This document shows positions 41,181 to 49,982 of a stretch of DNA of 64,000 nucleotides, one piece after another. The position numbers were made by a program, and so were the translations under genes. Source of the DNA: Gemmatimonadales bacterium (GTDB lineage: Bacteria > Gemmatimonadota > Glassbacteria > GWA2-58-10); contig JAJRTS010000033.1 of the NCBI GenBank assembly GCA_024278175.1, forward strand, positions 1 through 64,000. Reading direction: 5' to 3'. The notes under the pieces are model-generated. The model was not told where the DNA came from. It saw only the letters and a program-made list of their open reading frames with translations, and searched no databases. How positions within the stretch are numbered: position 1 is the stretch's first letter; every line of letters starts with the position of its first letter.

Positions 41181-42668
41181 ATGAAACGTACCATGCCGCA
41201 GTCGATAGCTCTTGCCGTGCTTGCGTGCCTGCTTGCCACAAGCCTGCAAGCGGGCAATAACAAGCAGAAAAAAACCGCCTGGAACTGGATGGCGGCAAAC
41301 CACAGCGAGGCCGTGACTACCTCGCGCGAGGTGTGGGAAAATCCCGAACTCGGCGAGCTTGAATACAAGTCCAGCGAGGCGCTGGCGGCTTACCTGGAGC
41401 GCAACGGGTTCACGCTCGAGCGTGGTGTGGCCGATATGCCCACTGCCTGGGTTGCTACGTTCAGTAACGGCGAGGGCCCCTCGGTGGGATTTCTTGCCGA
41501 GTTCGACGCTTTGCCGGGGCTGAGCCAGCAGGCGGGCAACCCGGTAAAGACTCCGCTGGTCGAGGGCGGGGCCGGCCACGGTTGCGGGCACAGCCTGCTG
41601 GGAGTGGGCAGCGCCTATGCCGCGCTGGGAGTGAAAGCCGCGATGACCAAACACAACATCCCCGGCTCGGTCAAGGTTTTCGGCACACCCGCCGAGGAAA
41701 CCCTGGTGGGCAAGGTCTACATGGTCCGCGACGGGGTGTTCGACGGGCTGGATATCGCCCTGGGCTGGCATCCGGGAAGCGCTAACGCCGTGGCGTACAG
41801 CAGCAGCCTGGCGATGAGCTCGATCAAGTTCCGCTTTTTCGGGCGGACCGCTCACGGCGCGGGCGACCCTCATAACGGCCGCAGCGCACTGGATGCGGTG
41901 GAGTTGACCGATGTCGGCGTCAATTTCATGCGGGAACACGTGATCGACAAGGCGCGTATCCATTATGTGATCTCCGACGGCGGCGGAGCGCCCAACGTGG
42001 TCCCCGACCGCGCCGAGGTCTGGTATTTCGTGCGCGCGCCCAAAACCGAGCAGCAGCGCCCGATTCTCGATTGGGTCCGCGAAATCGCCAGGGGGGCCGC
42101 GATCATGACACAAACCAGGATGGAGGAAGAACTGCTCTCTTCCTGCTACGAATTTCTGCCCAACGATCCGCTCTCCCGGCTGTTGCAGGAAAACCTGGAG
42201 CAGGTGGGCGCACCGGAGTTCTCCGCCGGGGACTGGGAATTCGCCACCGAACTGGCCAGGAGTTTCGATGACCCACCTGAAATGCTGCTTGACACTACAC
42301 TGGGTGAACTGAAGATTGTGCCGCCCGGGCAATGGGGGTCTACCGGTGGCTCCGTCGATGATGCCGACGTGAGCTGGAACGTACCTTATGCCAGATTATA
42401 TACGGCCTGCGCTGTCAAGGGAGGTAACAGTCATTCCTGGCACGTTGTCACCTGCGCGGGCAGCGAAATCGGTTTCAAGGGAATGACCACAGCCGCCCGC
42501 ACACTGGCCGGGGCCGGGGTGGAAGCCCTGCTGAACGAGAAACTTCGCAAGGCCGCCTGGGAGGACCTCCGGGAGAAACTCGACGGGCGCGCTTACGAGT
42601 GCGGCGTACCCGAGGGGCTTCTTCCCCCGCACAGTCGAGCTGGGCAGGAAAACTACAGGGCGAAATAA
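41181..42668 (+). CDS. Secreted M20-family amidohydrolase (AbgB-like)
   Basis: The 495-residue protein has a signal peptide (ends LQA-GNN) and the M20/AbgB fold. The metal-binding blocks are GHGCGHSLLGVG, TPAEE and, near the C-terminus, NSHSWH; the dimerisation lid contains FFGRTAHGAG. AbgB-type enzymes cleave aminoacyl or aminobenzoyl amide bonds, such as p-aminobenzoyl-glutamate. Here export suggests an extracytoplasmic amide substrate. AGGAGA precedes the ATG. The maturase gene follows 32 bp on. Confidence 0.85.
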   Translation: MKRTMPQSIALAVLACLLATSLQAGNNKQKKTAWNWMAANHSEAVTTSREVWENPELGELEYKSSEALAAYLERNGFTLERGVADMPTAWVATFSNGEGPSVGFLAEFDALPGLSQQAGNPVKTPLVEGGAGHGCGHSLLGVGSAYAALGVKAAMTKHNIPGSVKVFGTPAEETLVGKVYMVRDGVFDGLDIALGWHPGSANAVAYSSSLAMSSIKFRFFGRTAHGAGDPHNGRSALDAVELTDVGVNFMREHVIDKARIHYVISDGGGAPNVVPDRAEVWYFVRAPKTEQQRPILDWVREIARGAAIMTQTRMEEELLSSCYEFLPNDPLSRLLQENLEQVGAPEFSAGDWEFATELARSFDDPPEMLLDTTLGELKIVPPGQWGSTGGSVDDADVSWNVPYARLYTACAVKGGNSHSWHVVTCAGSEIGFKGMTTAARTLAGAGVEALLNEKLRKAAWEDLREKLDGRAYECGVPEGLLPPHSRAGQENYRAK

Positions 42669-42700
42669 AGAGTGTTACTTAACGTTATATAGTGATTAAA

Positions 42701-43960
42701 ATGGCCGTTCTGCCAAATAAAGTTTTCAGCCTGCTGATCAAGCCCGCGGGCAGTTTATGCAATCTGGACTGCGACTACTGCTTCTACCTGGGCAACGACG
42801 ACGAGTTGGGCTACGACAAGCAACTGGCTACTATGCCCGACGAGGTGCTCGAGCGGCTTGTGGACGACTACCTGGGCTACCGTTTCCCCTCCTCAGTTTT
42901 CACCTGGCAGGGCGGCGAACCAACCGTGGCCGGGCTGGATTTTTTCCGTAAGGTGGTGGACTGCCAGATGCGCCTGGGCACCGGCGGCCAGAGCGTGGCC
43001 AACGCCCTGCAGACTAACGGCGTGCTGATCGACGCCCAGTGGGCCGGGTTCCTTCGCGACTACCGCTTCCTGGTGGGAATCAGCCTCGACGGCCCGCAGG
43101 AGATCCACGACCACCATCGCCTCGACCGCGGCGGCAAGCCCACCTGGAGCCGCGTGATGGACGGTATCGAGAACCTTCGCAGTGCCGGCACCGAGTTCAA
43201 CATCCTCTGCATGATCACGAAGCTGAGCCAGGACAGGGGACGGGAAATCTACCGCTGGCTGGTGGGCCAGGGGTTCACTCACCTGCAGTTCATCCCCTGC
43301 GTGGAGTACGATCCCGAAACCGGTGAAACGGCCCCGCAGAATGCAAGCCCCGAGGGCTACGGTCGCTTCCTCTGCGACATGTTCGACGAGTGGTACCACG
43401 CCGGCGACATTCACCGCATCAGCGTGCGCACGTTCGATGCGATAGTGGGCAAACTGGCAGGGAGCCACCAGCTCAGCCTCTGCAATTACGGAGAAAAATG
43501 CGACCACTACCTGGTGGTGGAAAAGGACGGTGGGGTCTATCCCTGCGACTTCTACGTGGAGCAGAAGTGGAGCCTGGGCAACATCATGAAGCGGCCGCTG
43601 GCGGAGATGTTCAACTCAGACCGGGAACGCTCGTTCGCCGAGCTCAAATGCACCTACCCCGAACTCTGCAAGCCCTGCCCGCACCTGGAACTCTGCCGGG
43701 GCGGCTGCCCCAAGGACCGCCTGACCGCCGGCGGAGGCAGGTACGGCAAACCGACCTTTCTCTGCGAGGGGCTGAAGAAGTTTTTCAGCCACACGCAGGA
43801 GAGAATGCGCGGGCTGGCCGCCGAGGTTGCGGCCCGCGATCAGCCGGTGCATTCGCAGCCCGCCCGCAGCACAGTTGCCGTCAGCGGGGCTGTCAGCCGC
43901 AACGCGCCCTGCCCCTGCGGGTCGGGCAAAAAATACAAGCACTGCTGCATGAAAGGGTAA
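42701..43960 (+). CDS. Anaerobic sulfatase-maturating radical SAM enzyme with SEC-C tail
   Basis: The 419-residue cytoplasmic enzyme has the radical SAM cluster motif C20-x3-C24-x2-C27 (CNLDCDYCFYLGN), the SAM-binding blocks WQGGEPT and QTNGVLID, and a SPASM region with the Cys series CNYGEKC, YPCDFYV, CKPCPHLELCRGGC and FLCEG for two more Fe-S clusters. These mark anSME-type enzymes, which oxidise the active-site Cys or Ser of sulfatases to formylglycine. Three C-x-P-x-R sulfatases in this window are the obvious clients. The last 20 residues form a SEC-C zinc motif (APCPCGSGKKYKHCC), an added partner-binding tail. The start (42701 or GTG 42692) is uncertain because no RBS is clear. Confidence 0.9.
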   Translation: MAVLPNKVFSLLIKPAGSLCNLDCDYCFYLGNDDELGYDKQLATMPDEVLERLVDDYLGYRFPSSVFTWQGGEPTVAGLDFFRKVVDCQMRLGTGGQSVANALQTNGVLIDAQWAGFLRDYRFLVGISLDGPQEIHDHHRLDRGGKPTWSRVMDGIENLRSAGTEFNILCMITKLSQDRGREIYRWLVGQGFTHLQFIPCVEYDPETGETAPQNASPEGYGRFLCDMFDEWYHAGDIHRISVRTFDAIVGKLAGSHQLSLCNYGEKCDHYLVVEKDGGVYPCDFYVEQKWSLGNIMKRPLAEMFNSDRERSFAELKCTYPELCKPCPHLELCRGGCPKDRLTAGGGRYGKPTFLCEGLKKFFSHTQERMRGLAAEVAARDQPVHSQPARSTVAVSGAVSRNAPCPCGSGKKYKHCCMKG

Positions 43961-43969
43961 CCACCGGCA

Positions 43970-44179
43970 AGAGGGGCGTTGAAATAAAGCTTCAACGCCC
44001 TCGAATGAAATATTTCGCTTGGGCGGGTTGTCAAGGGCAAGACAAGCCGTTCCTTTTTATAATACTGCTATTTATGTTATTCCAAGCGGTTACATTACTC
44101 ACGCCGGCTTTTGATCGGGCACAATCAGGAACGGCCCTTGACAACCCCTGTTCCCAATTCTTTCGTTTTTTCAACACGC
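43970..44179 (+). repeat. Dispersed ~205-bp palindromic element, copy B
   Basis: The left hairpin GGGCGTTGAA/TTCAACGCCC spans 43974-44000. Perfect 13-bp arms GGTTGTCAAGGGC (44026-44038) and GCCCTTGACAACC (44134-44146) face each other. The end is TCAACACGC (44171-44179). It begins 10 bp after the maturase stop. The remaining gap to 44290 has a TATAAT at 44219 with a weak -35. Confidence 0.85.
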
Positions 44180-44289
44180 GTCTAGAGCTTATTACTATGC
44201 AGCGGACAACTAATTGAGTATAATTATGGCGATGGCTCGGGTGTTGCTCCTTACTAACAGGCCGGATGAGTATAAAGGAAATTGTTAAG

Positions 44290-45798
44290 ATGTCTTTCCA
44301 GCTCAAACATATGCTTTTTCTCGTTTCGGTTTTCGTAACCGCTGCCGGCGCTCGCGCCGAGACGGTCCATAAGACTTATTTCGAGAACACGGACTACGAA
44401 CTTCACGTTTACGAAATCCACGGCCACGAGTCCGGCCCTACGTTGATGATTATCGGCGGGATCCAGGGTGACGAGCCGGGCGGCTACCTCTCGGCCGACA
44501 TGTACGCCGACATCAGCCTGGCCAAGGGCAACCTGATTGTGGTGCCGCGCGCCAATTTCCACGCCATCCTGCTTAACCAGCGCGGACCCAACGGAGATAT
44601 GAACCGCAAGTTCGCAGGCCAGCGCAACCAGGACACCGATGCCCGGATTGTTTCGATCCTCAAAGAGCTGATCAGCCGCAGCGATGTGCTGCTCAACCTT
44701 CACGATGGCTCCGGATTTTACCGTCCCACCTGGGAAGACAACCTTCACAACCCGATGCGTTTCGGCCAGTCGATTATCGCTGACGCCGATGTTTACCGTG
44801 GCCCACAGAGTGGCAAGGTGATCGAGCTGGGCCGGATCGCCCAGCGCATCTGTGACCAGGTCAACCAGCACGTGGCAGAGGAACAATACAAGTTCCGCTT
44901 CAACAACCACAACACGATCAGCAAAAACACCAAGCACATGGAGCAACGCCTGAGCGCGACATATTATTCGTTAACGCACCATGAGATCCCGGCGTTCGGA
45001 ATAGAGAGCAGCAAACAGATTCCCTCCAACGAACTCAAATTGCGGCACAAGGCGATGGTGATCAACGCGTTCATGAACGAGTTCGGGATCGTCCCGGAAA
45101 ATCCGAAAATCCTGGTGGAGAAACCAGAACTGAACCACCTGATAGTGCTGATAAACGGCAGCGAGCGGGTGGCGGTCAAGAACGGCGAAACCCTGCTGCT
45201 GGCCCCCGGCGACAGGGTGGTCATCGAGCATATCGACATGGACAACTACCGTCGCGGCCTGGCCGCCGACATTATCGGCATGGGACAGCTCAACGACCTG
45301 GGCAAAGATTACCAGATCAACTTCCCGACCCGGATAATCATCCGCAAGGACAGTTTCAAGTGCGCCTCTATCGATATCCGGCTCGATGCCGATAAGACGG
45401 CTTCCACCGCCCCGACAAGGGTTGCGGAACTTGCCACAGCCTGGCCCAGGCTGGAGTTCCTGACGATCAAGGTCGACGGTCAGCGCCGGGAGGTTGGCGA
45501 CCGCGACACACTGAAGGTGATGATCGGGCAGGTGATGGTTATCACCGAGGCGGTGATCGACCAGCCCAGTTACGGCAAAAGCCTGGTGGTCAATTTCAAG
45601 GGCTTTGTCGGGGACATGAAGAACAACACGGGTGAGGACCGGGGCTACGAGATCCATACAGACAACGGGATGATGCGCAAATACAGCCTGGATGGCAGGG
45701 GCCGGGTCTACCCGATAGTGGTCAGTTGCATGGGCCGCGATATCGGCACGGTAATAGTGCGGCTCGTACAGCCCCAGGCCTCGAACCTGGGCCGTTGA
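44290..45798 (+). CDS. Csd4-like M99 peptidoglycan carboxypeptidase
   Basis: The 502-residue protein has a signal peptide (ends ARA-ETV). A carboxypeptidase-like zinc domain uses Gln instead of the usual first His: Q59-x2-E62 in GGIQGDEPGG, with H138 in LNLHDGSGF. This Gln-Glu-His set is characteristic of peptidase family M99, known from Helicobacter Csd4, which trims the peptidoglycan tripeptide and gives helical shape. Two beta-sandwich domains follow (about 280-500), as in Csd4. It would act in the periplasm on cell-wall stem peptides. The start at 44290 is set by AAGGA upstream. Confidence 0.82.
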   Translation: MSFQLKHMLFLVSVFVTAAGARAETVHKTYFENTDYELHVYEIHGHESGPTLMIIGGIQGDEPGGYLSADMYADISLAKGNLIVVPRANFHAILLNQRGPNGDMNRKFAGQRNQDTDARIVSILKELISRSDVLLNLHDGSGFYRPTWEDNLHNPMRFGQSIIADADVYRGPQSGKVIELGRIAQRICDQVNQHVAEEQYKFRFNNHNTISKNTKHMEQRLSATYYSLTHHEIPAFGIESSKQIPSNELKLRHKAMVINAFMNEFGIVPENPKILVEKPELNHLIVLINGSERVAVKNGETLLLAPGDRVVIEHIDMDNYRRGLAADIIGMGQLNDLGKDYQINFPTRIIIRKDSFKCASIDIRLDADKTASTAPTRVAELATAWPRLEFLTIKVDGQRREVGDRDTLKVMIGQVMVITEAVIDQPSYGKSLVVNFKGFVGDMKNNTGEDRGYEIHTDNGMMRKYSLDGRGRVYPIVVSCMGRDIGTVIVRLVQPQASNLGR

Positions 45799-45817
45799 TA
45801 CTTATATAACTTTATGC

Positions 45818-45852
45818 ATATAAAGGGGCGGCCCGTGACCGCCCCTTTATAT
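45818..45852. terminator. Bidirectional terminator
   Basis: ATATAAAGGGGCGG and CCGCCCCTTTATAT form a perfect 14-bp stem with a 7-nt loop between convergent genes; each side has A/T at the base. Confidence 0.85.
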
Positions 45853-45867
45853 TACCTTATGTATACG

Positions 45868-46281
45868 CTACTCCCCGATCACTTTCACTATTACCCGCTT
45901 TTTCCTGCGGCCATCGAACTCGGCATAGTACACCTGCTGCCAGGGCCCCAGGTCCAGGCGGCCGTCGGTAACGGGCAGCACCACCTGATTGTGGACCAGG
46001 ATGCTCTTCAGGTGCGCATCGCCGTTGTCCTCGCCCGTGCGATGGTGCCGGTAGTCGGGGCCGAACGGGGCCAGGGTTTCCAGCATCTGGTCAATATCGG
46101 CGATTATCCCGCTCTCCGCATCGTTGACCCAGATCCCGGCGGTAATATGCATCGCGCTCACCAGGCACATCCCCTCGCTGATCCCGCTCTCGGCCACCGC
46201 CCCCGCCACATCGTCGGTGATCCGGATATACTCCCGGCGCTTATCCGTTTTGAACCACATGTACTTGGTGTGCGATTTCAT
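45868..46281 (-). CDS. YjbQ/UPF0047 family protein
   Basis: The 137-residue protein matches the YjbQ family: [18 protein letters not shown] with its conserved His and Asn, then [35 protein letters not shown] near the end. YjbQ proteins are small trimeric enzymes; some show thiamine-phosphate synthase activity that can replace ThiE weakly. The ATG at 46281 has GGAGGGG upstream. It follows the thpR gene by 19 bp and is cotranscribed with it. Confidence 0.9.
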   Translation of the reverse strand: MKSHTKYMWFKTDKRREYIRITDDVAGAVAESGISEGMCLVSAMHITAGIWVNDAESGIIADIDQMLETLAPFGPDYRHHRTGEDNGDAHLKSILVHNQVVLPVTDGRLDLGPWQQVYYAEFDGRRKKRVIVKVIGE

Positions 46282-46300
46282 CGCCCCTCCGCTGTTTAGT

Positions 46301-46873
46301 TTAACCTTCGATAACCCGGCCATCGAGTTCGTGCATACTCAATGTTTCATAGAGCGGCCCGCGGGGAGTGAGCGTACTCCTGATCACGCTGACCCGGCCT
46401 GCACTCCAGCGCGGCCAGCGCGGGGGCGCGGCTCCCGCCACAGCGTCCCAGTCCGGCGCGGGGCCCGGCTTGCGCCCTGCCCGGGCCAGGGTAAGATGGG
46501 CGCGCAGCGGTTTGTCCGCCCGGCCGAAACCGGCACTGTCCAAACACTCCTCCACTCTTTCGGCCAACGAGGAAAGCTCCCTGCTTGCGGCCAGCCCAAG
46601 CCAGAGCACGCGAGGATGGCGCTCCGGGCCGAAATGGCCGATCCCGGTCACACAAAGCTCGAACGGCGCCACTTTCCCTGCCGCCTCGGCCACCGCCGTG
46701 CTCACCGCGCCGATTCGCCCTGGCTCGATCTCACCCAGGAAGCGCAGGGTAAGATGAACGAGATTCGGCTTGACCCATTTCATGCCCGCCAACCGGCCCT
46801 CCAGAGCGGCGCTGAGCTCTCCCACGGCCGAGCGCAACCCCGGCGGCGGCTCCAGTGCGATAAATGTACGCAT
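46301..46873 (-). CDS. thpR: RNA 2',3'-cyclic phosphodiesterase
   Basis: The 190-residue protein is a 2H phosphoesterase with both catalytic motifs, H40-L-T42 ([11 protein letters not shown]) and H126-L-T128 ([10 protein letters not shown]). It starts with [10 protein letters not shown], typical of ThpR/LigT. The enzyme opens 2',3'-cyclic phosphates on RNA ends and can ligate tRNA halves. The ATG at 46873 is chosen for GGGAGAG upstream; the frame before it lacks family similarity. Confidence 0.9.
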   Translation of the reverse strand: MRTFIALEPPPGLRSAVGELSAALEGRLAGMKWVKPNLVHLTLRFLGEIEPGRIGAVSTAVAEAAGKVAPFELCVTGIGHFGPERHPRVLWLGLAASRELSSLAERVEECLDSAGFGRADKPLRAHLTLARAGRKPGPAPDWDAVAGAAPPRWPRWSAGRVSVIRSTLTPRGPLYETLSMHELDGRVIEG

Positions 46874-47028
46874 CCACTCTCCCGGTGTGATGGTGACAAG
46901 TCTGAAAATGTTTCCCTGCAACATGTCCCTAATATTCAGTATAATGCCGGGTTTGACAACCCGGAATTTCGCCCGGTGGTTGACAGCGGGAGCGGACACG
47001 GCTTACAATTCAATAAAACGCGCTGAAA

Positions 47029-47164
47029 ACGTGTTAATAATAGCGAATATGGGAACGGGGTTGTCAGGGGGCCGCTGAAGGCATGATGCACGTGCTCTTG
47101 ACAGCGAGAATGATAATGATTTCACCGGCCGTTGAATGTTTATCTTCAGCAGCGGCCCTCTAAT
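47029..47164 (-). repeat. Dispersed palindromic element, decayed copy D
   Basis: In minus orientation it has the left hairpin region (GAGGGCCGCT ... TTCAACGGCC, 47133-47162), GTCAAG, and the end GGCCCCCTGACAACCCCG followed by TTCCCATATTCG. About 75 bp of the centre is missing relative to copies A-C. It fills most of the gap upstream of the plus-strand gene at 47180. Confidence 0.65.
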
Positions 47165-47179
47165 CACAGGGAGGCAAGG

Positions 47180-47518
47180 ATGAGGAGCAGGACGTGCTTG
47201 TACGTGTTGACGGCGGCGTTGCTGTTGAATGTCGTGGAGACTTTCGCACCTGCCCCGGTGCGGGCCGCCGAGCCGCTACAATCGGGTTGGGAGGCCGTGC
47301 CCCGGCTGCTTGCCCAGGGCCTGGGGGCCGACCCCCAGGGTTCGATCGGTAAATGGCCCGGCGGGTACAAAGCTCCCAACCTGGTCGTGACTGTGGTGGT
47401 GCTGCTGCTGCTGGCCGGCGCGGTTATCGGATTTATTCTGTATGCGCGAAAGCAGAAACAGGATGAGCAACGGGCCGCCGAGAAACTGCGCTGCAACAGG
47501 AGCCGGGACGGGGGCTGA
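47180..47518 (+). CDS. Small exported protein with C-terminal membrane helix
   Basis: The 112-residue protein has a signal peptide (ends VRA-AEP), a short soluble part (WEAVPRLLAQGLGADPQG), and a strong membrane helix (NLVVTVVVLLLLAGAVIGFILYA) followed by a charged tail (RKQKQDEQRAAEKLR). The GGGAGG just before the ATG supports the start. I do not recognise it. It sits at the border between host genes and the phage operon, on the opposite strand to the latter. Confidence 0.6.
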   Translation: MRSRTCLYVLTAALLLNVVETFAPAPVRAAEPLQSGWEAVPRLLAQGLGADPQGSIGKWPGGYKAPNLVVTVVVLLLLAGAVIGFILYARKQKQDEQRAAEKLRCNRSRDGG

Positions 47519-47763
47519 AGCAAGCCAGCAAGGGAGACCGGCAAGTTACCGCAGCCTTCGTAACCGGTGGCTCCACCCGCGGAGAGCTACCTCAATGAAA
47601 GAAATCTGTGCGCTGGATAGTGGAACGTTTTTTGAGACGCACCGGAAAAGCTACCACGGGGCAGCACAAAGGCACACCGGTAAGTGCACCTCGTTTGCCT
47701 GCGCTGACAGCTACATCACTCAGGCTGCTCAGCCTTTCCCTTGAGCCGGGTGGCTGACCCGTT
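47519..47763. other. Structured intergenic region at the phage border
   Basis: Just after the 47518 stop a hairpin (GAG-CCGG-GTTAC ... GTAAC-CGG-CTC, about 47533-47573) is predicted by eye. A 49-codon plus-strand frame (47595-47744) is possible but has no good RBS and odd composition, so it is not called. No attachment site could be identified without the other prophage end. Confidence 0.3.
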
Positions 47764-48141
47764 TCAGCGCCCGGCCCGCCACAGCGAATCATCGGCCACC
47801 GCAGCGCTGTCCACCGGGTAGCCCATCGGCCTGAGTACCCCGGCAATGTACTTCCGGCGCATCTGCACGGTAGTCGTATCAAGAGCCAGCGTTTCGCCGC
47901 GCAAGGTGTCCACTCGCTCCCAAGTGACAGTGATCTGCCACGGGATAGTATCGCGGACGCTCATGCTGTCCGGCGGGGTCACTCGCTGACCATAGATGGT
48001 GCGCCCGTTAACGCTGTCGATCCGCGTGAACAGCACGATCACCAGCCCCTTGCTGGCCTCATCCGAGGGTTTACCCCGCAGTATATCGTAACCGAACAGC
48101 GCTGACGGCAGCAGGAGCAGTATAAAGAGAAGCGATTTCAT
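47764..48141 (-). CDS. Small exported protein, last gene of the phage operon
   Basis: The 125-residue protein starts with a signal peptide (MKSLLFILLLLPSALFG) and continues as a beta-rich, Asp/Thr-rich domain (PWQITVTWERVDTLRGE). It starts 9 bp after the beta-helix gene with AGGAGG upstream, so it belongs to the same transcript. No family was recognised. A signal peptide on a phage late gene suggests a cell-surface function in the lysogen, such as a lipoprotein-like exclusion factor, but this is a guess. Confidence 0.65.
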   Translation of the reverse strand: MKSLLFILLLLPSALFGYDILRGKPSDEASKGLVIVLFTRIDSVNGRTIYGQRVTPPDSMSVRDTIPWQITVTWERVDTLRGETLALDTTTVQMRRKYIAGVLRPMGYPVDSAAVADDSLWRAGR

Positions 48142-48150
48142 CTTGCCTCC

Positions 48151-49596
48151 TTAGAGAGAATTGTTATCCGTATCAGTCCCCGGAGTTCCCGAAACATCTG
48201 TAGTACATGTGCGATAAACATTCCCGTGCAACACCACGGTTGTTTTTGCATTAATGTCTATTGCGGTCGTACAGTTCTGGAATGAGTTGCCGATGGCATA
48301 GGAACTATTGTTTCCGGCCCGCCAGCCTGTTGCCGAATCATAAAAGTTATTGCCGTTGGCATTGGAAGTCGACGCACCGCAATACCAGAAATCATTGCCC
48401 ACAAGAGATGAGAAACTCTCCGTATTAGTTACGGCATATGGAACTGAATCATCCGAAGGCCCGATAAACACATTCCCAAGAATTTTTGCATAATTTCCTG
48501 CAACGTTTATCGCCTCATAGGTCGTATTGATAAACGTCATTTTGTTGCCGATGATATACCACCAGCCGCCACCTGTCCCGGCCTGTATACTTTTCACCTT
48601 GCGAAACACGTTGCCCGAGATAGTATAAGTACCAGACGACCCCATCCGGCTCTCAATCGTTGAGAAATATCCGGTGGAATTCATAACGATAACATGAGCG
48701 GCATTATATCCCATGACCTCGCCGGGTGTCGAAAAGTCCGGCGTGCCAAACACACAGTTCTGGATAAGTAGCGTACTGTCGCCGGCCGCCGAACCTGCTG
48801 CGTTGTTGTAATGCTCCCACCAGGTTTTTATTAGCCGACACTGCTCAATTTCTACCCGACCTAAATCCACTATCATAGTCGGAAACCAATCGTTCTTGCC
48901 GGCATAAAACTGTAAGTTCCTGAACCGCAGGGCGGCCCCTCCGACCCCGGCGTGTCGATCCGCTGTAAACTTAAAAATACTATAGCTTCCGGAGGGACCG
49001 CCCCTAAAAATGGTTTTATCCTTACCGTCACCAGTAACGGTTATGGTTCCGTCTATCCCGCCGGCGGTAGGCAGTGAGTCGTAGGCTGTCCCGCCCTTGT
49101 ACCACCAGATCGTATCCGCTGACGTACCGCAAACGTAGATATCCCCACCACTTGCTTTTAGCTGATCTATACACCAGATCAGCGTGTCGCTGTCCGAGGT
49201 ATCGGCTTGCGTTCCACCGAGCATGATAAACCTGGAATAGCCTCCGGCGCGCTGACTGTCGGCCGCGGTAAAACCGAGGATATAGTCGTAGATCAGCGTA
49301 TCGAGCGCGGGCGCGCCACCGCCACCACCGCCGCTTGGATTATCGCGTACGGAGTCGATACGGGCATCGAGCAGGGTATCCTGTGCGGCGCTGGCAGTGG
49401 CCACACTGTCGAGCCTGATGCTGTCGGAGTCCACCCGCTGCTCCAGAATCCGCACAGATTGCGTATCGGCCTTGGCGGCCAGGCTGTCCAGGGTCTGCCG
49501 GCCGCCCAGCGGCCGGGAAGAACCGATATATTGAGCGAGCGATGGCGCCGCACAGACGAGCAGCAACGCCAGCGCCATTTCCAAATATGACTTCAT
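48151..49596 (-). CDS. Exported right-handed beta-helix protein
   Basis: The 481-residue protein has a signal peptide (ends SLA-QYI) and a short heptad-like part (ILEQRVDSDSIRLDSVATAS). From about residue 130 it has repeated short strands rich in Asn, Gly and Ile/Val (NTTYEAINVAGNYAKILGN; SYAIGNSFQNCTTAIDIN), typical of a parallel beta-helix such as pectate lyases and phage tailspikes. Its place at the end of the tail operon argues for a tailspike or depolymerase, but tailspikes are not normally exported through Sec. It may instead coat the lysogen surface. The ATG at 49596 follows AAGGAGAT. Confidence 0.7.
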   Translation of the reverse strand: MKSYLEMALALLLVCAAPSLAQYIGSSRPLGGRQTLDSLAAKADTQSVRILEQRVDSDSIRLDSVATASAAQDTLLDARIDSVRDNPSGGGGGGAPALDTLIYDYILGFTAADSQRAGGYSRFIMLGGTQADTSDSDTLIWCIDQLKASGGDIYVCGTSADTIWWYKGGTAYDSLPTAGGIDGTITVTGDGKDKTIFRGGPSGSYSIFKFTADRHAGVGGAALRFRNLQFYAGKNDWFPTMIVDLGRVEIEQCRLIKTWWEHYNNAAGSAAGDSTLLIQNCVFGTPDFSTPGEVMGYNAAHVIVMNSTGYFSTIESRMGSSGTYTISGNVFRKVKSIQAGTGGGWWYIIGNKMTFINTTYEAINVAGNYAKILGNVFIGPSDDSVPYAVTNTESFSSLVGNDFWYCGASTSNANGNNFYDSATGWRAGNNSSYAIGNSFQNCTTAIDINAKTTVVLHGNVYRTCTTDVSGTPGTDTDNNSL

Positions 49597-49607
49597 CGCG
49601 TATCTCC

Positions 49608-49982
49608 TTAATTTGTGAACCAGTCTTCTTCGCGAACGTTGAACAGTATCTGGTGGCTGGCGGCGGCGTTCTGCTCCGTTACCCTCAGGGCAAGCCTGCT
49701 GCCGCTCCAGCCGCTGCACTCCACACCCAAGCAAATAGCTGAAACGCTGATCGCCTTAACATCGAACGCTATATCCGCCAAAACCGCAATCGACGACTCC
49801 ACGGCCAGCCGCAGACCTGATCCAGCGTCCTGGTTGGCTGCCACCGCCAGGCCGAAGTCGTGGTCCGCTTCCCCTGCCGACCCGACATTCAGGCGCAGAT
49901 CACCGGAAGTAGAACTCCAGGTGATCGAGTAATCGCCGCGAAAGAAAAAATCGAACAGGATATCGCCGCAGTCGTATTGCAT
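49608..49982 (-). CDS. Phage tail-region protein, unknown
   Basis: The 124-residue beta-rich protein has no signal peptide and no recognised domain (WSSTSGDLRLNVGSAGE; LALRVTEQNAAASHQILFNV). Its ATG overlaps the upstream stop by one base (TGATG), so it is translationally coupled. The position between fibre-like genes suggests a minor tail or fibre protein. Confidence 0.65.
   Translation of the reverse strand: MQYDCGDILFDFFFRGDYSITWSSTSGDLRLNVGSAGEADHDFGLAVAANQDAGSGLRLAVESSIAVLADIAFDVKAISVSAICLGVECSGWSGSRLALRVTEQNAAASHQILFNVREEDWFTN

Noticed and set aside
47595-47744. 49-codon plus-strand gene at the phage border
   Set aside because: The RBS is weak and the composition is not gene-like; kept only as a note.
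47519-47763. Cyclic-di-GMP (GEMM) riboswitch
   Set aside because: Some words (GGCACACCGG, AAGG) are similar, but the GNRA tetraloop, the GACGCAAAGCC block and the pairing of the known class are missing.
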